The notes beneath the pieces were generated by a model that was not told the origin of the DNA, ran no database searches, and saw only the letters and a list, made by a program, of their open reading frames with translations. Positions 18,274 through 27,830 of a stretch of 60,984 bases of DNA are shown in pieces; within the stretch, counting starts at the first letter, position 1; the number at the start of each line of letters is the position of its first letter. Origin of the DNA: Calditrichota bacterium (GTDB lineage: Bacteria; Electryoneota; AABM5-125-24; Hatepunaeales; Hatepunaeaceae); the NCBI GenBank assembly GCA_018644935.1, contig JABGPL010000017.1, forward strand, positions 1 through 60,984. The letters run 5' to 3'. The position numbers and the translations under genes are program-made.

Positions 18274-19332
18274 CTAATCTTCAATCCGTCTGTAAATCCC
18301 AACCGGTTCAATCCGGTTCTTCACCGTTACATCACCGACAAAATCAAAAACAGATTGATCCGAAAGTCGGCTTAGCGTTGCATCGGAGATGTTCACAGTA
18401 TTTGGTTTTGCCTGACTCTGAATTCTCGATGCGACGTTTACGGCATCACCAATGATTGTAAGGTCTTTCCTGTCCGGGGATCCAATATCTCCCTGCAAAA
18501 CAAGCCCGGTGTTAAGCCCAATTCTAATATTGATCGGGTCTGAGCCATCACCTTCAGCTTTCCCTTCGTTCAGCTCACCGAGCATCTCAAGCATTTTTAC
18601 TGCTGCCTTAACTGCCGAGTCCGGATCGGCGAACACCGACATAATACCATCACCAATGAACTTGTCAACATCACCACCTTCTTCTCTGATGATCAGGCAG
18701 CATACAGCAAATACATCATTCAACATCTTGACTACAACATCAGGTTCGTTTTTCTCAGAAAAAGATGTGAAAGCCACTATATCGATGTACAGAATCGTAA
18801 GCTCTCTCAGTCTTGTTCTTTCAGTTTCACCTGAACGGGCATTTTCAATCGCAGCTTCGAGAGTTGTTTCGGAAACATACCTTCGAATGAAATCGTTGAA
18901 CTTCTCCTGAAGTACCTTCAGCTGTTCCTCATTCGTCGCGTCCTGAAAAACCTCGATTGCAGCAATAATCTCATTTTTTGAATTGCGAATTGGCGCAACA
19001 TGAGTGTAAACGGGAAATCTTTTGCCCGATTTATGCAACGGGAAGACTTTTGCAGCAATGTTTTCTCCGGTTGCTAAAGTCTCCGTTAATGGACACCCAT
19101 ACTGGCAGAGTAACTTGCCATTTTCGTCAATATGGTTCAGAATATCCTCTGAACAGCAACGACCTTTCACTTCCTCATAGGAGTATCCGGTAATTGATTC
19201 AGCACCTTTATTCCAGAACAGGATCTTCTTTTTCTGGTCAACGATGTAAATCCCATCAAACAGATAATCCATAACGATTGACAAAATCGAATTGCGATCG
19301 CTCAGGCTTTCTATCGTAAGTTCCTGTTGCAT
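18274..19332 (-). CDS. PAS domain-class III adenylate/guanylate cyclase
   Basis: A 352-residue soluble enzyme. A PAS/PAC domain (about 12-135: IVDQKKKILFWNKGAESITG, then PVYTHVAPIRNSKNE) is followed by a short coil and a class III cyclase homology domain (about 165-352). The metal-binding Asp residues are in LYIDIVAFTSFSE and DKFIGDGIMSVF. IIGDAVNVASRIQSQAK supplies the Asn/Arg transition-state region. It likely makes cAMP in response to a PAS-sensed signal such as redox state. It lies between the AmgK-like gene and nuoM and is probably co-transcribed with complex I genes. Confidence 0.88.
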   Translation of the reverse strand: MQQELTIESLSDRNSILSIVMDYLFDGIYIVDQKKKILFWNKGAESITGYSYEEVKGRCCSEDILNHIDENGKLLCQYGCPLTETLATGENIAAKVFPLHKSGKRFPVYTHVAPIRNSKNEIIAAIEVFQDATNEEQLKVLQEKFNDFIRRYVSETTLEAAIENARSGETERTRLRELTILYIDIVAFTSFSEKNEPDVVVKMLNDVFAVCCLIIREEGGDVDKFIGDGIMSVFADPDSAVKAAVKMLEMLGELNEGKAEGDGSDPINIRIGLNTGLVLQGDIGSPDRKDLTIIGDAVNVASRIQSQAKPNTVNISDATLSRLSDQSVFDFVGDVTVKNRIEPVGIYRRIED

Positions 19333-19339
19333 GTCACAC

Positions 19340-20257
19340 TCAATTTAAAATTATATCAATCCAGTCGAATTTTCTTTGTAAAATCCTTAGATTTGACACC
19401 CCGTTGGGAATATACTGCTCGTATTGTCTCTTTCCCTGAACTTTACTCAAGAACGCATACGCTCCAATCGCCTGCAAAGTACGCTGTAGAGCAGGGGCAT
19501 ACAGATCGCTTTTATCACATTCAGGATAGTGTCTGAAGAAATAATCCAGCAAATCAGAACGTTCCTCCTGACTGATGTCGACATGATTATCAAAAATCAG
19601 TGACGCGATATCATAGGTATAAGGTCCCACAACAGCTGCTTGAAAGTCCACAATGTTAGGTTTATCTCTATACCAATGGATATTCCGAGCCTGGAAATCA
19701 CGATGCATCAGAGTTGACCTGACGTTTGCTGTCCTTTCTGCAAGATCATCAAAGAATGTATCCAGCAACTTCACCTTTGACTGTGAAAGACTCAGATATC
19801 CCCGCAAATACCTCTCGGTAAAAAGCCGGGTGTCGTGCCTCGCAAAATCAAAATCATACGTCTGAATTTGATAGCTCATCTTAAGACCAGGTTCGTTATC
19901 AAAACTCTTCTGCCAATGAACTAATAAATCAATTACCTGTTTATAATATGTAATCCTGTCATTCGTTTCATGAGCAATCAGCTCAAGCGATCTGTCTCCG
20001 AGATCAGTCTCAAGTATGATATGCAATTTCTCTGAATAGTCAAAAACTTCAGGGATATTAACATTTAATCCACGAAACAATCTCCCTCTGTCAATAAACA
20101 ACCTGAACTGTTCAATTTCACCATCAATAATTACAACGCGGGTTTCACTATCACCCTGGATTCTGTAAAATTTTCGTTGTGATCCGAAAATAGGTAATTC
20201 TTTTACAAGAGCAATTGGAAATCTCTTGTTGATCCAGGCTTTCTGTTCAGCATTCAT
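19340..20257 (-). CDS. amgK: aminoglycoside phosphotransferase-fold sugar kinase (AmgK-like)
   Basis: About 305 residues with the APH kinase fold. The catalytic loop STLMHRDFQARNIHW and metal-binding NIVDFQAAVVGPYTYDIASL closely follow the pattern of AmgK, the N-acetylmuramate/N-acetylglucosamine anomeric kinase of cell-wall recycling. A TTG at 20260 is also in frame, but ATG 20257 gives a TGATG coupling with the upstream nucleotidyltransferase. That pairing with a MurU-like gene is the usual amgK-murU arrangement. Inference: it makes MurNAc-1-phosphate for recycling. The substrate is not proven by sequence alone. Confidence 0.8.
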   Translation of the reverse strand: MNAEQKAWINKRFPIALVKELPIFGSQRKFYRIQGDSETRVVIIDGEIEQFRLFIDRGRLFRGLNVNIPEVFDYSEKLHIILETDLGDRSLELIAHETNDRITYYKQVIDLLVHWQKSFDNEPGLKMSYQIQTYDFDFARHDTRLFTERYLRGYLSLSQSKVKLLDTFFDDLAERTANVRSTLMHRDFQARNIHWYRDKPNIVDFQAAVVGPYTYDIASLIFDNHVDISQEERSDLLDYFFRHYPECDKSDLYAPALQRTLQAIGAYAFLSKVQGKRQYEQYIPNGVSNLRILQRKFDWIDIILN

Positions 20258-21129
20258 CAACTGAGGCTAATATATCCTCGTTCAAAGAAAATCGAGTTGC
20301 GACGGTTATCATCCTTTATCATTGCCCCAGGAAGTACAATACAGTTTTCCAAAGCTGAATTTCTGACCTTGGAGTGACCTCCGATATAGTTGAACCCCTT
20401 TAACGTACACCCCTTAACATATGCAGATTTTTCAACATCAGATGTTTCGCGTTCTGAAATATGTTTGTGTAACGCCCAATAGTCTTGTGGAGTACCAAAA
20501 TCACTCCAATATTTTTCAGACTTAAATGCCGCTATTTTATTCCCCGCTGCGAGTACGGAATCCAGAACAGTAATAAGTGAGAAGTTCTCTTGATCAGGGA
20601 AGTATTTCCATATTTGCGGTGAAAAAACAGCTATACCGCTATATGTCAGGTTTCCGGATTCAGAGTGAAAATCTAATACTTCATCATTTTCAATTAACAC
20701 CGAATTGATTCGAGGATAGTCCACGAACATCAGAGTAGCAAGAGCCTTTTCCTTCAGGTGATAACTAATTAGCTGACTTAAATCCTGTTCAGTATAAATA
20801 TCGCAGTTGTGCAACAGAAAGCTGCTCTCCGATAATGAGGATTTGAAATTAGCAATCCCGCCACCTGTGTTCCGCAATTTATCTTCTTCCTCGATATTGA
20901 TCCCGGAACCTTTCTCGTTCTCAATGAATTCTTTTATTTGTTCTGCGTGATGAAATGTGTTTATGTATAAGTTTTCAATTGAAATTTCTCTCAGACGGTT
21001 AATAACTCCTGCTATGGCAGGAGTATTAGCAATCGGGAGAAGTGCTTTTGGGAAGAATTCTGTTATCGGAAATAAGCGTTTCCCCTGACCGGCGGAGAGA
21101 ATTATTGCAGATTGGATTTCAGATTTCAT
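20257..21129 (-). CDS. murU: sugar-1-phosphate nucleotidyltransferase (MurU-like)
   Basis: A 290-residue NTP transferase. The N-terminal signature is SAGQGKRLFPITEFFPKALL (Rossmann loop with catalytic Arg/Lys). NTGGGIAN, HNCDIY (metal Asp) and SDFGTPQDYWALH follow. The C-terminal 50 residues include short hexapeptide-like turns (GCTLKGFNYIGGHSKVRNSA). It pairs with the AmgK-like kinase through a one-base TGATG overlap, which supports MurNAc-1-phosphate uridylyltransferase. Mannose-1-phosphate guanylyltransferase is the alternative. The C-terminal extension is longer than in Pseudomonas MurU. Confidence 0.78.
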   Translation of the reverse strand: MKSEIQSAIILSAGQGKRLFPITEFFPKALLPIANTPAIAGVINRLREISIENLYINTFHHAEQIKEFIENEKGSGINIEEEDKLRNTGGGIANFKSSLSESSFLLHNCDIYTEQDLSQLISYHLKEKALATLMFVDYPRINSVLIENDEVLDFHSESGNLTYSGIAVFSPQIWKYFPDQENFSLITVLDSVLAAGNKIAAFKSEKYWSDFGTPQDYWALHKHISERETSDVEKSAYVKGCTLKGFNYIGGHSKVRNSALENCIVLPGAMIKDDNRRNSIFFERGYISLS

Positions 21130-21171
21130 CTTTTTAATTGTGCTTTAACCTTAGCGTTTTATTAGCATTTA

Positions 21172-21429
21172 TCAATCAAATCCCATTACAAGAATCCAAC
21201 CATCCTCAGTTGGCTCGCGCCGCAAAGCTTGCAGAAAAGCCTGAGCATAAACCTCAGATAAATCTCCCTGGACAATACCCCATTTGATTTCTTCTTTTTC
21301 AAATTCCCAATGTGCTACCGGGCTGTCCTGATTTCCCTTGTGGGCTTTTACTGCTTGATGAACGTCATTTTCAGAAAGGCCGAAATATACTTCCTGTAGT
21401 GAAAAGTTTTTGAGCATGTATATGTTCAA
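21172..21429 (-). CDS. small hypothetical protein (85 aa)
   Basis: An acidic, soluble 85-residue product of unknown family. TTG 21429 follows GGAG by about eight bases; ATG 21417 is an alternative start. It contains FGLSENDVHQAVKAHKGNQ and KWGIVQGDLSEVYAQAFLQA and has no signal or membrane segment. It sits between nuoL and the MurU-like gene in the same direction and is probably translated from the same transcript. I do not recognise it. Confidence 0.6.
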   Translation of the reverse strand: MNIYMLKNFSLQEVYFGLSENDVHQAVKAHKGNQDSPVAHWEFEKEEIKWGIVQGDLSEVYAQAFLQALRREPTEDGWILVMGFD

Positions 21430-21478
21430 TGTTCCTGCTCCAGTGCATTAAGTGCTTTTACCAAATAAGTGAGTTTTC

Positions 21479-23428
21479 TTAAATCTTCCAAACCATGTAT
21501 CCAACAACAGCAACAATCCCAATAGCCATCATCAGGGCATAATTGCTAACCAGACCTGTTTGAATTTTTCTGACAACGGATGAAATCCAGCCCAACAGTT
21601 TTGCTACACCATTTACGATGCCATCTACAATCAGCACATCAAACGATTTCCATAGGGCTTCGCCAAGTCCAAGGAATGTCTGAATGAATGCAAAATTATA
21701 AATTTCATCTACATAATACTTGTTGAACAGAACCTTATGAGCCAATTTAGAACGATTTGCAAGTCTGGCAGGAATATCGGGATTCTTCAAATACCATGCT
21801 CTCGCAAGTAAAATTCCACTGATTGCGAGGATTATTGATATTGCCATTACTGAATATTCAGCCATATGTGATGGATGGCCCTTTTCCCCTGCAAAGTTAT
21901 TGGCAAACTCAAAAACGGGTTCGAGGAAATGTTCAAATTGCATCCCACCACCAAGAGCGTAAGGAATCATTATCCAGCCACCAATGATGGACAGTACTGC
22001 GAGTACAGTTAGCGGTAGAGTCATAACCTTTGGTGAATCCTTCAGGTGATCTTCCTGATCCTTACGTCCACGCCAACTTCCATAAAAAGTTAGGAATAAC
22101 AGACGAAACATGTAAAACGCGGTCAAAAATGCGGCGATAAGTGCTATCACACCTATCGCAGGATGTCCATTGGCAAACGTCATCCAGATTATTTCATCCT
22201 TGCTGAAAAAACCTGATAGACCAGGCACGCCAGCAATTGCAATACACCCAACGAAAAATGTCCAGAAAGTCGTAGGCATTTTACTGCGCAAGCCACCCAT
22301 AAAACGAATATCCTGTGGATCTCCCTTAAATCCGGCGTGTGCGTGGGCATGATGAACTGCATGAATTACAGAACCAGAGCCGAGAAACAGGAGAGCCTTG
22401 AAAAAGGCATGAGTAACAAGGTGAGAGACACCAGCAGCGAACGCACCGACACCAACACCGACGAACATGTAACCAAGCTGGGATACGGTCGAGTAGGCGA
22501 GAACTTTTTTAATGTCGTTCTGAACCAGTGCAATTGTAGCTGCAAATATAGCAGTAAGAACTCCAACCCAGGCAATGATTTCCATCGTTCCTGGAGACAT
22601 GATAAACAAGAAGGAGTTCCTCGCGACCATGTAAACTCCAGCCGTTACCATTGTCGCGGCATGGATGAGTGCAGAAACAGGAGTGGGACCAGCCATTGCA
22701 TCAGGCAGCCAGACATATAAAGGTAGCTGTGCGGATTTCCCTGTAGCTCCGAGGAACATAGAAAGAGTCATCCAGAATATGATGGCAGTTGAGCCAACGA
22801 ATAGCTCGGCTCCATGCATCGCACCGGAAAACGTCAGTGTTCCGAATGTGGAGTAGATCAGAAACATTCCGATCAGGAACCCAAAGTCACCAATCCGGTT
22901 AACGACAAAGGCTTTCTTTCCGGCAGTAGCTTTTGCCTGATCAGTGAACCAGAATCCAATCAGGAGATAACTACAAAGTCCGACTCCCTCCCAGCCGATG
23001 AACATAATTGGATATGAGTTGCCAAGAACCAGCAGCAGCATAAAGAACACAAACAGGTTCAAATATGCGAAATATCTGGTAGCTCCGGGATCTCCGTGAA
23101 TATACCCAATCGAGTAAATGTGTATCAGAAATGATACACCTGTAACGACGAGTATCATCACCGCAGATAAAGGATCGAGCAGGATTCCGAATGGAATTGA
23201 AAGATCCCCCACCGCTATCCAGGAGAAGAATTCCTTTTCGATGACTCGATGATGAGGATCGTGTCCAAGCAGCTCGAAAAATGCGGTTACAGACATCACA
23301 AAGGCAATGCCGATCATTGCAGAAGCAATATATCCTGCAGCCTTTTCGCCGAGTTTTTTGCCCCATATACCATTTATCAGAAAACCGATAAATGGCATAA
23401 TTGGGATTAGGTAAAGGTAGTTTGACAT
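21479..23428 (-). CDS. nuoL: NADH-quinone oxidoreductase subunit L
   Basis: A 649-residue antiporter-like subunit with the long C-terminal lateral helix region. Motifs include GWEGVGLCSYLLIGFWFTDQ, KAFVVNRIGDFGFLIGMFLI, ATGKSAQLPLYVWLPDAMAG (TM7 Lys), PTPVSALIHAATMVTAGVYM, NDIKKVLAYSTVSQLGYMF, THAFFKALLFLGSGSVIHA and a His-rich HAVHHAHAHAG loop. Normal length and intact. A lipoprotein gene separates it from the upstream nuoK. Confidence 0.97.
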   Translation of the reverse strand: MSNYLYLIPIMPFIGFLINGIWGKKLGEKAAGYIASAMIGIAFVMSVTAFFELLGHDPHHRVIEKEFFSWIAVGDLSIPFGILLDPLSAVMILVVTGVSFLIHIYSIGYIHGDPGATRYFAYLNLFVFFMLLLVLGNSYPIMFIGWEGVGLCSYLLIGFWFTDQAKATAGKKAFVVNRIGDFGFLIGMFLIYSTFGTLTFSGAMHGAELFVGSTAIIFWMTLSMFLGATGKSAQLPLYVWLPDAMAGPTPVSALIHAATMVTAGVYMVARNSFLFIMSPGTMEIIAWVGVLTAIFAATIALVQNDIKKVLAYSTVSQLGYMFVGVGVGAFAAGVSHLVTHAFFKALLFLGSGSVIHAVHHAHAHAGFKGDPQDIRFMGGLRSKMPTTFWTFFVGCIAIAGVPGLSGFFSKDEIIWMTFANGHPAIGVIALIAAFLTAFYMFRLLFLTFYGSWRGRKDQEDHLKDSPKVMTLPLTVLAVLSIIGGWIMIPYALGGGMQFEHFLEPVFEFANNFAGEKGHPSHMAEYSVMAISIILAISGILLARAWYLKNPDIPARLANRSKLAHKVLFNKYYVDEIYNFAFIQTFLGLGEALWKSFDVLIVDGIVNGVAKLLGWISSVVRKIQTGLVSNYALMMAIGIVAVVGYMVWKI

Positions 23429-23480
23429 ACCTGAATTTATGTATTATTTAATGCTTGAATTTATCGAATTAAAATGCTGA

Positions 23481-24095
23481 TCAATTGACCAGCAATTCCT
23501 GCAAGCTGAACCAAAATGTGTGATCGCCTTCGCGCCACATACTTTTTATCCAACCAATACCGGGTTTCAACCACATCCCTTCATCATCGTCATCATTGAC
23601 ATAACTGAAGTGTATACAGTTTTCGTATGTACCAAAAGGTACTATAACGGTTGCTGTTGTTGAAAGGCATGTGAGCCATTCTCCATTCGGAGCAATCCAG
23701 ACATCACCTTGTTCAACTGGATATTTAAAGAACAGACCTTCAGTTGTATCTTCGTGCAAAATATGGAGCATCCGAATACCATCTTCTGCTTGTCGATAAA
23801 AATTCAGAGATGCAACTTGATCTAACTGCTCTCTTAGTACACACCACTCATTACCGCGAAGTAAACAAGTTGAGTCTATAATCATTGAATCCGGGAATTC
23901 AAATATTAATGTGTCACCGAAAAGGTGGCGAAACTCATGAATCCACATATTTCCTGCTTTTAGCGACATTATTTCAGCTTCAATAGTATCTTGAGGTCCT
24001 GCAACAGTCCCATCTCCATCACTGTCACAACCATAAAATACAAAAACAGCTAAAAACATAACCAGAAAAACAATTATTGGGGATATGGATTTCAT
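23481..24095 (-). CDS. hypothetical lipoprotein inserted in the nuo cluster
   Basis: A 204-residue protein. The hydrophobic signal (IIVFLVMFLAVFVFYGC) ends in a lipobox Cys near 23, followed by Asp-rich DSDGDG. The remainder is beta-rich with many Trp and Asp residues (GNMWIHEFRHLFGDTLIFEF, GMWLKPGIGWIKSMW). This resembles generic FCB-group lipoproteins but no named family. It lies 14 bases after nuoK and 52 bases before nuoL, so it is co-directional inside the complex I operon. Whether it has any link to complex I is unknown. Confidence 0.7.
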   Translation of the reverse strand: MKSISPIIVFLVMFLAVFVFYGCDSDGDGTVAGPQDTIEAEIMSLKAGNMWIHEFRHLFGDTLIFEFPDSMIIDSTCLLRGNEWCVLREQLDQVASLNFYRQAEDGIRMLHILHEDTTEGLFFKYPVEQGDVWIAPNGEWLTCLSTTATVIVPFGTYENCIHFSYVNDDDDEGMWLKPGIGWIKSMWREGDHTFWFSLQELLVN

Positions 24096-24108
24096 TATTT
24101 TTATGAGG

Positions 24109-24414
24109 TTACCACCTCATCAAGTTGACCTGATCAATGTCAACGCTTTCTTTACGTTTGAAAATTGTTACGATGATCGCCAAACCGACTGCAACTTCAG
24201 CAGCAGCAACTGCCATGACGAAAAATACAAATATTTGTCCGTCAATATTGGGTATGAATCTGCTGAATGCAACGAATGCCAGATTTACGGCATTCAGCAT
24301 TAACTCAATCGACATGAATATTATAAGAGCATTTCGTCGAGTTAGGACACCGGCAACGCCAATAACGAAGAGCAGAGCAGATAACCAGAGGTACCATTCT
24401 AATCCAACGGTCAT
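24109..24414 (-). CDS. nuoK: NADH-quinone oxidoreductase subunit K
   Basis: A 101-residue, three-TM subunit of complex I. Recognisable parts are [39 protein letters not shown] (TM2 Glu) and [20 protein letters not shown] (TM3 Glu). Its ATG overlaps the nuoJ stop by four bases (ATGA), indicating translational coupling. Confidence 0.96.
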   Translation of the reverse strand: MTVGLEWYLWLSALLFVIGVAGVLTRRNALIIFMSIELMLNAVNLAFVAFSRFIPNIDGQIFVFFVMAVAAAEVAVGLAIIVTIFKRKESVDIDQVNLMRW

Positions 24415-24938
24415 GATTCATTCCCTCCTTCGACAGTAGTTGCATCCACCGGTTTACGACTTATCATCGCAACAACACCGATTATTGCGGCTAAAAGTAA
24501 CACCGATGCAACTTCAAATGGCAACACGTAACTTTGGAACATTGTTTCGCCTATTGATGAAACAGTTCCTATTGATGTGTCCATTTCGGTAGTCGGAGAT
24601 TGCATTCCTCTGAATGCCAATACTGCAATCAGTAATATTCCAGCAGCGCTTCCAAATCCCATCCACTTTCTGACAGGACCGGTTATTTCCCATTTCTGAT
24701 CTGTACCAAGGTTAAGCAACATCACCACAAAGATGAATAGAACCATAATGGCACCAGCGTATACTATGACCTGCATAGCAGCGATAAACTGAGCGCCGAG
24801 CATTACATAGAGCATTGCCAGGCAGAAAAAGGTTAACACCAGGAATAAAACCGAAGACACAGCATTTTTTCTGATGATTACTAATAACGCGGATACTACA
24901 GTGACCAACGCTATCAGGATAAAAAGTGCAACTTCCAT
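24411..24938 (-). CDS. nuoJ: NADH-quinone oxidoreductase subunit J
   Basis: A 175-residue membrane subunit with five hydrophobic segments. Conserved parts include [20 protein letters not shown] and the TM3 motif [20 protein letters not shown]. It overlaps nuoK by four bases. It is the most upstream nuo gene in the window; nuoA-I are not present, so complex I genes must be split between loci. Confidence 0.95.
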   Translation of the reverse strand: MEVALFILIALVTVVSALLVIIRKNAVSSVLFLVLTFFCLAMLYVMLGAQFIAAMQVIVYAGAIMVLFIFVVMLLNLGTDQKWEITGPVRKWMGFGSAAGILLIAVLAFRGMQSPTTEMDTSIGTVSSIGETMFQSYVLPFEVASVLLLAAIIGVVAMISRKPVDATTVEGGNES

Positions 24939-24961
24939 CTCGATTGGTTTTGCTTTATAAA

Positions 24962-25396
24962 TTAACGAGTTGAATCCAGCAGACGAAAAATAAATCTTTG
25001 GTATTCCATCATGTACTCCCCCATGTAAGGAGAAGTGAGTATCAGGTCAACCATTTTATTTGCAACAAAAAGCGAAATTACGAACATTAAAACAGTCAGA
25101 ATTATTGAGAGCCTGTTCCATTTTGACTGGGTTTTTCGGAATTGATCCGGAGAAGCCCATTTACGACCCTGCCAGGCCCATTCATTCCCTTTAAACAGAA
25201 GGACGATTCGCATCAACTCGCCCACAAATGGGACGAGGGTAAACCAAGCATGGGGGACGCGCATAGGAACACCCCATACAAAAGTTAGAAGACATGCGCC
25301 CCAATTCAATCCTTTCAGCTCATCCGGAATCCGACTTACAGTACCCTGTCCCGAATCATTTTCCATTGGTTCGGCAACAAAATCATCATTACTCAC
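24962..25396 (-). CDS. conserved small membrane protein
   Basis: A 144-residue protein starting at GTG 25396 behind an AGGAATCT site. A hydrophilic N-terminus precedes LKGLNWGACLLTFVWGVPMR, a hydrophobic hairpin (FTLVPFVGELMRIVLLFKG), NEWAWQGRKWASPDQFRKTQ and a last TM helix. The NWGAxxLTxxWG...FKGNEWAW...TQxxW pattern is found in conserved but functionally unknown membrane proteins of several phyla. It lies between nrdR and nuoJ and may start the nuo segment of the transcript. Confidence 0.7.
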   Translation of the reverse strand: MSNDDFVAEPMENDSGQGTVSRIPDELKGLNWGACLLTFVWGVPMRVPHAWFTLVPFVGELMRIVLLFKGNEWAWQGRKWASPDQFRKTQSKWNRLSIILTVLMFVISLFVANKMVDLILTSPYMGEYMMEYQRFIFRLLDSTR

Positions 25397-25413
25397 ACAG
25401 ATTCCTGTTAAAA

Positions 25414-25857
25414 TTACATTTTATCAATCTCACGCTTAAAAGCCCCCAGATCCTGAAACTCCCGGTAAACGGAGGCAAACCTTATATAGGCAACTTCATC
25501 TAACTGTCTCAATTTATTCATCACCATCTCACCAATTTCTGAAGTTGAAATGTCCTGTTTGCCAAGTTCATGGCATTTCTCAACAACTTCGTTGATGATG
25601 TTATCTATTGCTTCGCTTGAGACGTTTCGTTTGACCGTGGCCAGCATTATGCCACTTTTCAGTTTTTCACGATCAAATTCCTCAGTGCGCCTATCACCTT
25701 TCTTCACCATTAGTGGCGCACGTTCGATGTATTCATATGTTGTGAACCTTTCGTTGCAACCAAGACATTCGCGTCGTCTTCTAATTGCTAAACCGTTTTG
25801 TTTTGAACGTGAATCCACAACCTTGTCTTCAAGGTGTCCACAGAACGGGCATTTCAC
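25414..25857 (-). CDS. nrdR: transcriptional repressor NrdR
   Basis: 147 residues, the usual length. An N-terminal zinc ribbon (CPFCGHLEDKVVDSR and RRRECLGCNERFTTYEYIE) is followed by an ATP-cone domain (VKKGDRRTEEFDREKLKSG onward). NrdR binds nucleotides and represses ribonucleotide reductase genes. It follows rpiB and glyA, a gene order seen in many bacteria. No ribonucleotide reductase gene is in the window. Confidence 0.96.
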   Translation of the reverse strand: MKCPFCGHLEDKVVDSRSKQNGLAIRRRRECLGCNERFTTYEYIERAPLMVKKGDRRTEEFDREKLKSGIMLATVKRNVSSEAIDNIINEVVEKCHELGKQDISTSEIGEMVMNKLRQLDEVAYIRFASVYREFQDLGAFKREIDKM

Positions 25858-25957
25858 AACAGCCTCTTATAATTTTTTTACAGATTTTAAAATGAGTTAA
25901 GATTTACTGCCAAATAAATCTAACCCAAACTACTGACAGGCGATAGCCTATATTTTA

Positions 25958-27307
25958 CTATACCGGTATCTGGTAAAGTGGGAAATGACTCGTCAGTTCT
26001 GCAACCTCCTCACGTACTTTTGTGAGGGTCAGCTCGTTTTCCTGATCATTTAGCACACGCGAAATCATTTTTCCAATCACCACCATATCGTCGGTTTTCA
26101 TCCCCCGTGTTGTCAAAGCGGGAGTTCCTACCCTGATGCCGGAAGTGATAAACGGTTTCTGAGGATCGTTGGGAACCATATTTTTATTGGTTGTAATTCC
26201 AGCAGCCTCAAGAGCTTTTTCTGATGCCTTTCCACTAAGTTTCTTTGGAGACAAATCCATTAGTATCAAATGATTATCAGTACCGCCCGTGACAAGCTTA
26301 AAACCCTCAGACAGGAGTGTCTCTGCCAGTACTGCCGCATTATCGACAACCTGTTGTTGATAAACCTTGAATTCTGGTTTAAGAGCTTCACCGAAGGCAA
26401 CAGCTTTGGCTGCAATAACATGCATTAATGGACCACCTTGACCGCCAGGAAATACCCAGGCATCAATTGCCTGAGCCATTGTTTTTGGCTTAGGCATATT
26501 CTCAAGTAAAATCTCAGAGGTTTCATTACTGGTGAGGATCATACCTCCACGTGGACCGCGGAGAGTTTTGTGCGTGGTCGTGGTGACGATATCTGCTAAA
26601 TCAATCGGAGTTGGATGCAGACCCGTTGCTACCAATCCAGCAATATGGGCAATGTCAGCAATATGAAACGCTCCAACTTCGTCACAAATTTCACGAACAC
26701 GGGCAAAATCAATAATGCGGGGATATGCAGAAGCGCCTGAGACAATTACTTTTGGGCGATGCTCGCGAGCAAGTTCTGCCATTTGGTCGTAATCAATTCT
26801 GCCAGTTTCAGTAGAGATTTCGTAGGGTACTATATTAAAGAATCGCCCTGAAAAATTAACTCCGGATCCGTGAGTTAAGTGTCCGCCGTGATTCAGGTGC
26901 AATCCCATAACTGTGTCACCGGGCTTGGCGAGAGTAAAATAGGCTGCCATATTCGCCTGACTGCCGGAATGTGCCTGAACGTTGGCATGTTTGGCACCGA
27001 AGAGTTTTTTTGCCCGGAACCGGGCTTTTCCCTCCGCAATGTCAACATGCTCGCAGCCACCGTAATAACGATTGCGAGGATATCCTTCGGCGTATTTATT
27101 TGTCATCACTGATCCCAGCGACTCCAGCACTGCGGGGCTGACGAAGTTTTCAGATGCGATCATCTCCAGAGTTTCGACCTGACGCCGAGTCTCGGATTGA
27201 ATGCATTTAAATATGTCTGGGTCAACAACTTTTAAGTGTTCAAAATGCATTGGATCCCCGGCTCCATACCAGGTTCCGCCATTTTGAGCTGATTCTGAAT
27301 TACTCAT
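25958..27307 (-). CDS. glyA: serine hydroxymethyltransferase
   Basis: A 449-residue PLP enzyme that interconverts serine and glycine with tetrahydrofolate. Visible motifs are [79 protein letters not shown], the PLP-lysine segment [18 protein letters not shown] and [11 protein letters not shown]. It is about 30 residues longer than E. coli GlyA because of an N-terminal extension ([20 protein letters not shown]); a later start cannot be excluded. It is co-directional with rpiB upstream and nrdR downstream. Confidence 0.97.
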   Translation of the reverse strand: MSNSESAQNGGTWYGAGDPMHFEHLKVVDPDIFKCIQSETRRQVETLEMIASENFVSPAVLESLGSVMTNKYAEGYPRNRYYGGCEHVDIAEGKARFRAKKLFGAKHANVQAHSGSQANMAAYFTLAKPGDTVMGLHLNHGGHLTHGSGVNFSGRFFNIVPYEISTETGRIDYDQMAELAREHRPKVIVSGASAYPRIIDFARVREICDEVGAFHIADIAHIAGLVATGLHPTPIDLADIVTTTTHKTLRGPRGGMILTSNETSEILLENMPKPKTMAQAIDAWVFPGGQGGPLMHVIAAKAVAFGEALKPEFKVYQQQVVDNAAVLAETLLSEGFKLVTGGTDNHLILMDLSPKKLSGKASEKALEAAGITTNKNMVPNDPQKPFITSGIRVGTPALTTRGMKTDDMVVIGKMISRVLNDQENELTLTKVREEVAELTSHFPLYQIPV

Positions 27308-27342
27308 ATCAGGTTCTGCCTTAATTGATGCTTTAACTTTTC

Positions 27343-27795
27343 CTAATCTTCAATAACGCCATAGCTATAATCGCCAATCTTGGCGACGCGGCGCGCGTGA
27401 CGTCCCGCTTCAAATGGGGTGTCTATCCATCTGTCCAGTATTTCCTCGGCGGTCATTTTTCCGATTAGCCATGCACCGAGAACAAGCACGTTGGCGTTAT
27501 TGTGTCGTCGGCTGTATTCAGCCTGTATCCCGTTCATGCAAAGTGCTGCAAATACTCCAGGGACTTTGTTAGCTACAATTGACATGCCAATGCCGGTCCC
27601 ACACATAATTACCGCCCTGTCGCAGTTTCCTCGAGCAACAGCTTCCGCTGCAGGTCGGCCATAATCAGGATAATCACACGGAGCTTCGGCTTCCGGACCA
27701 TAATCAACCACTTCATGCCCATACTCGTGCAACTGCTTCTTGATCACTTCCTTCAATTTATAACCCGCGTGGTCAGAACCCACTGCGAATCTCAT
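27343..27795 (-). CDS. rpiB: ribose-5-phosphate isomerase B
   Basis: A 150-residue enzyme of normal RpiB length. It interconverts ribose-5-phosphate and ribulose-5-phosphate in the pentose phosphate pathway. Motifs are [49 protein letters not shown] (catalytic Cys), [17 protein letters not shown] and the C-terminal [10 protein letters not shown]. It is followed by glyA and nrdR in the same direction. Confidence 0.95.
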   Translation of the reverse strand: MRFAVGSDHAGYKLKEVIKKQLHEYGHEVVDYGPEAEAPCDYPDYGRPAAEAVARGNCDRAVIMCGTGIGMSIVANKVPGVFAALCMNGIQAEYSRRHNNANVLVLGAWLIGKMTAEEILDRWIDTPFEAGRHARRVAKIGDYSYGVIED

Positions 27796-27830
27796 CTACG
27801 ACTCCTTTGAACCAAATCTTAAATGTTAAT

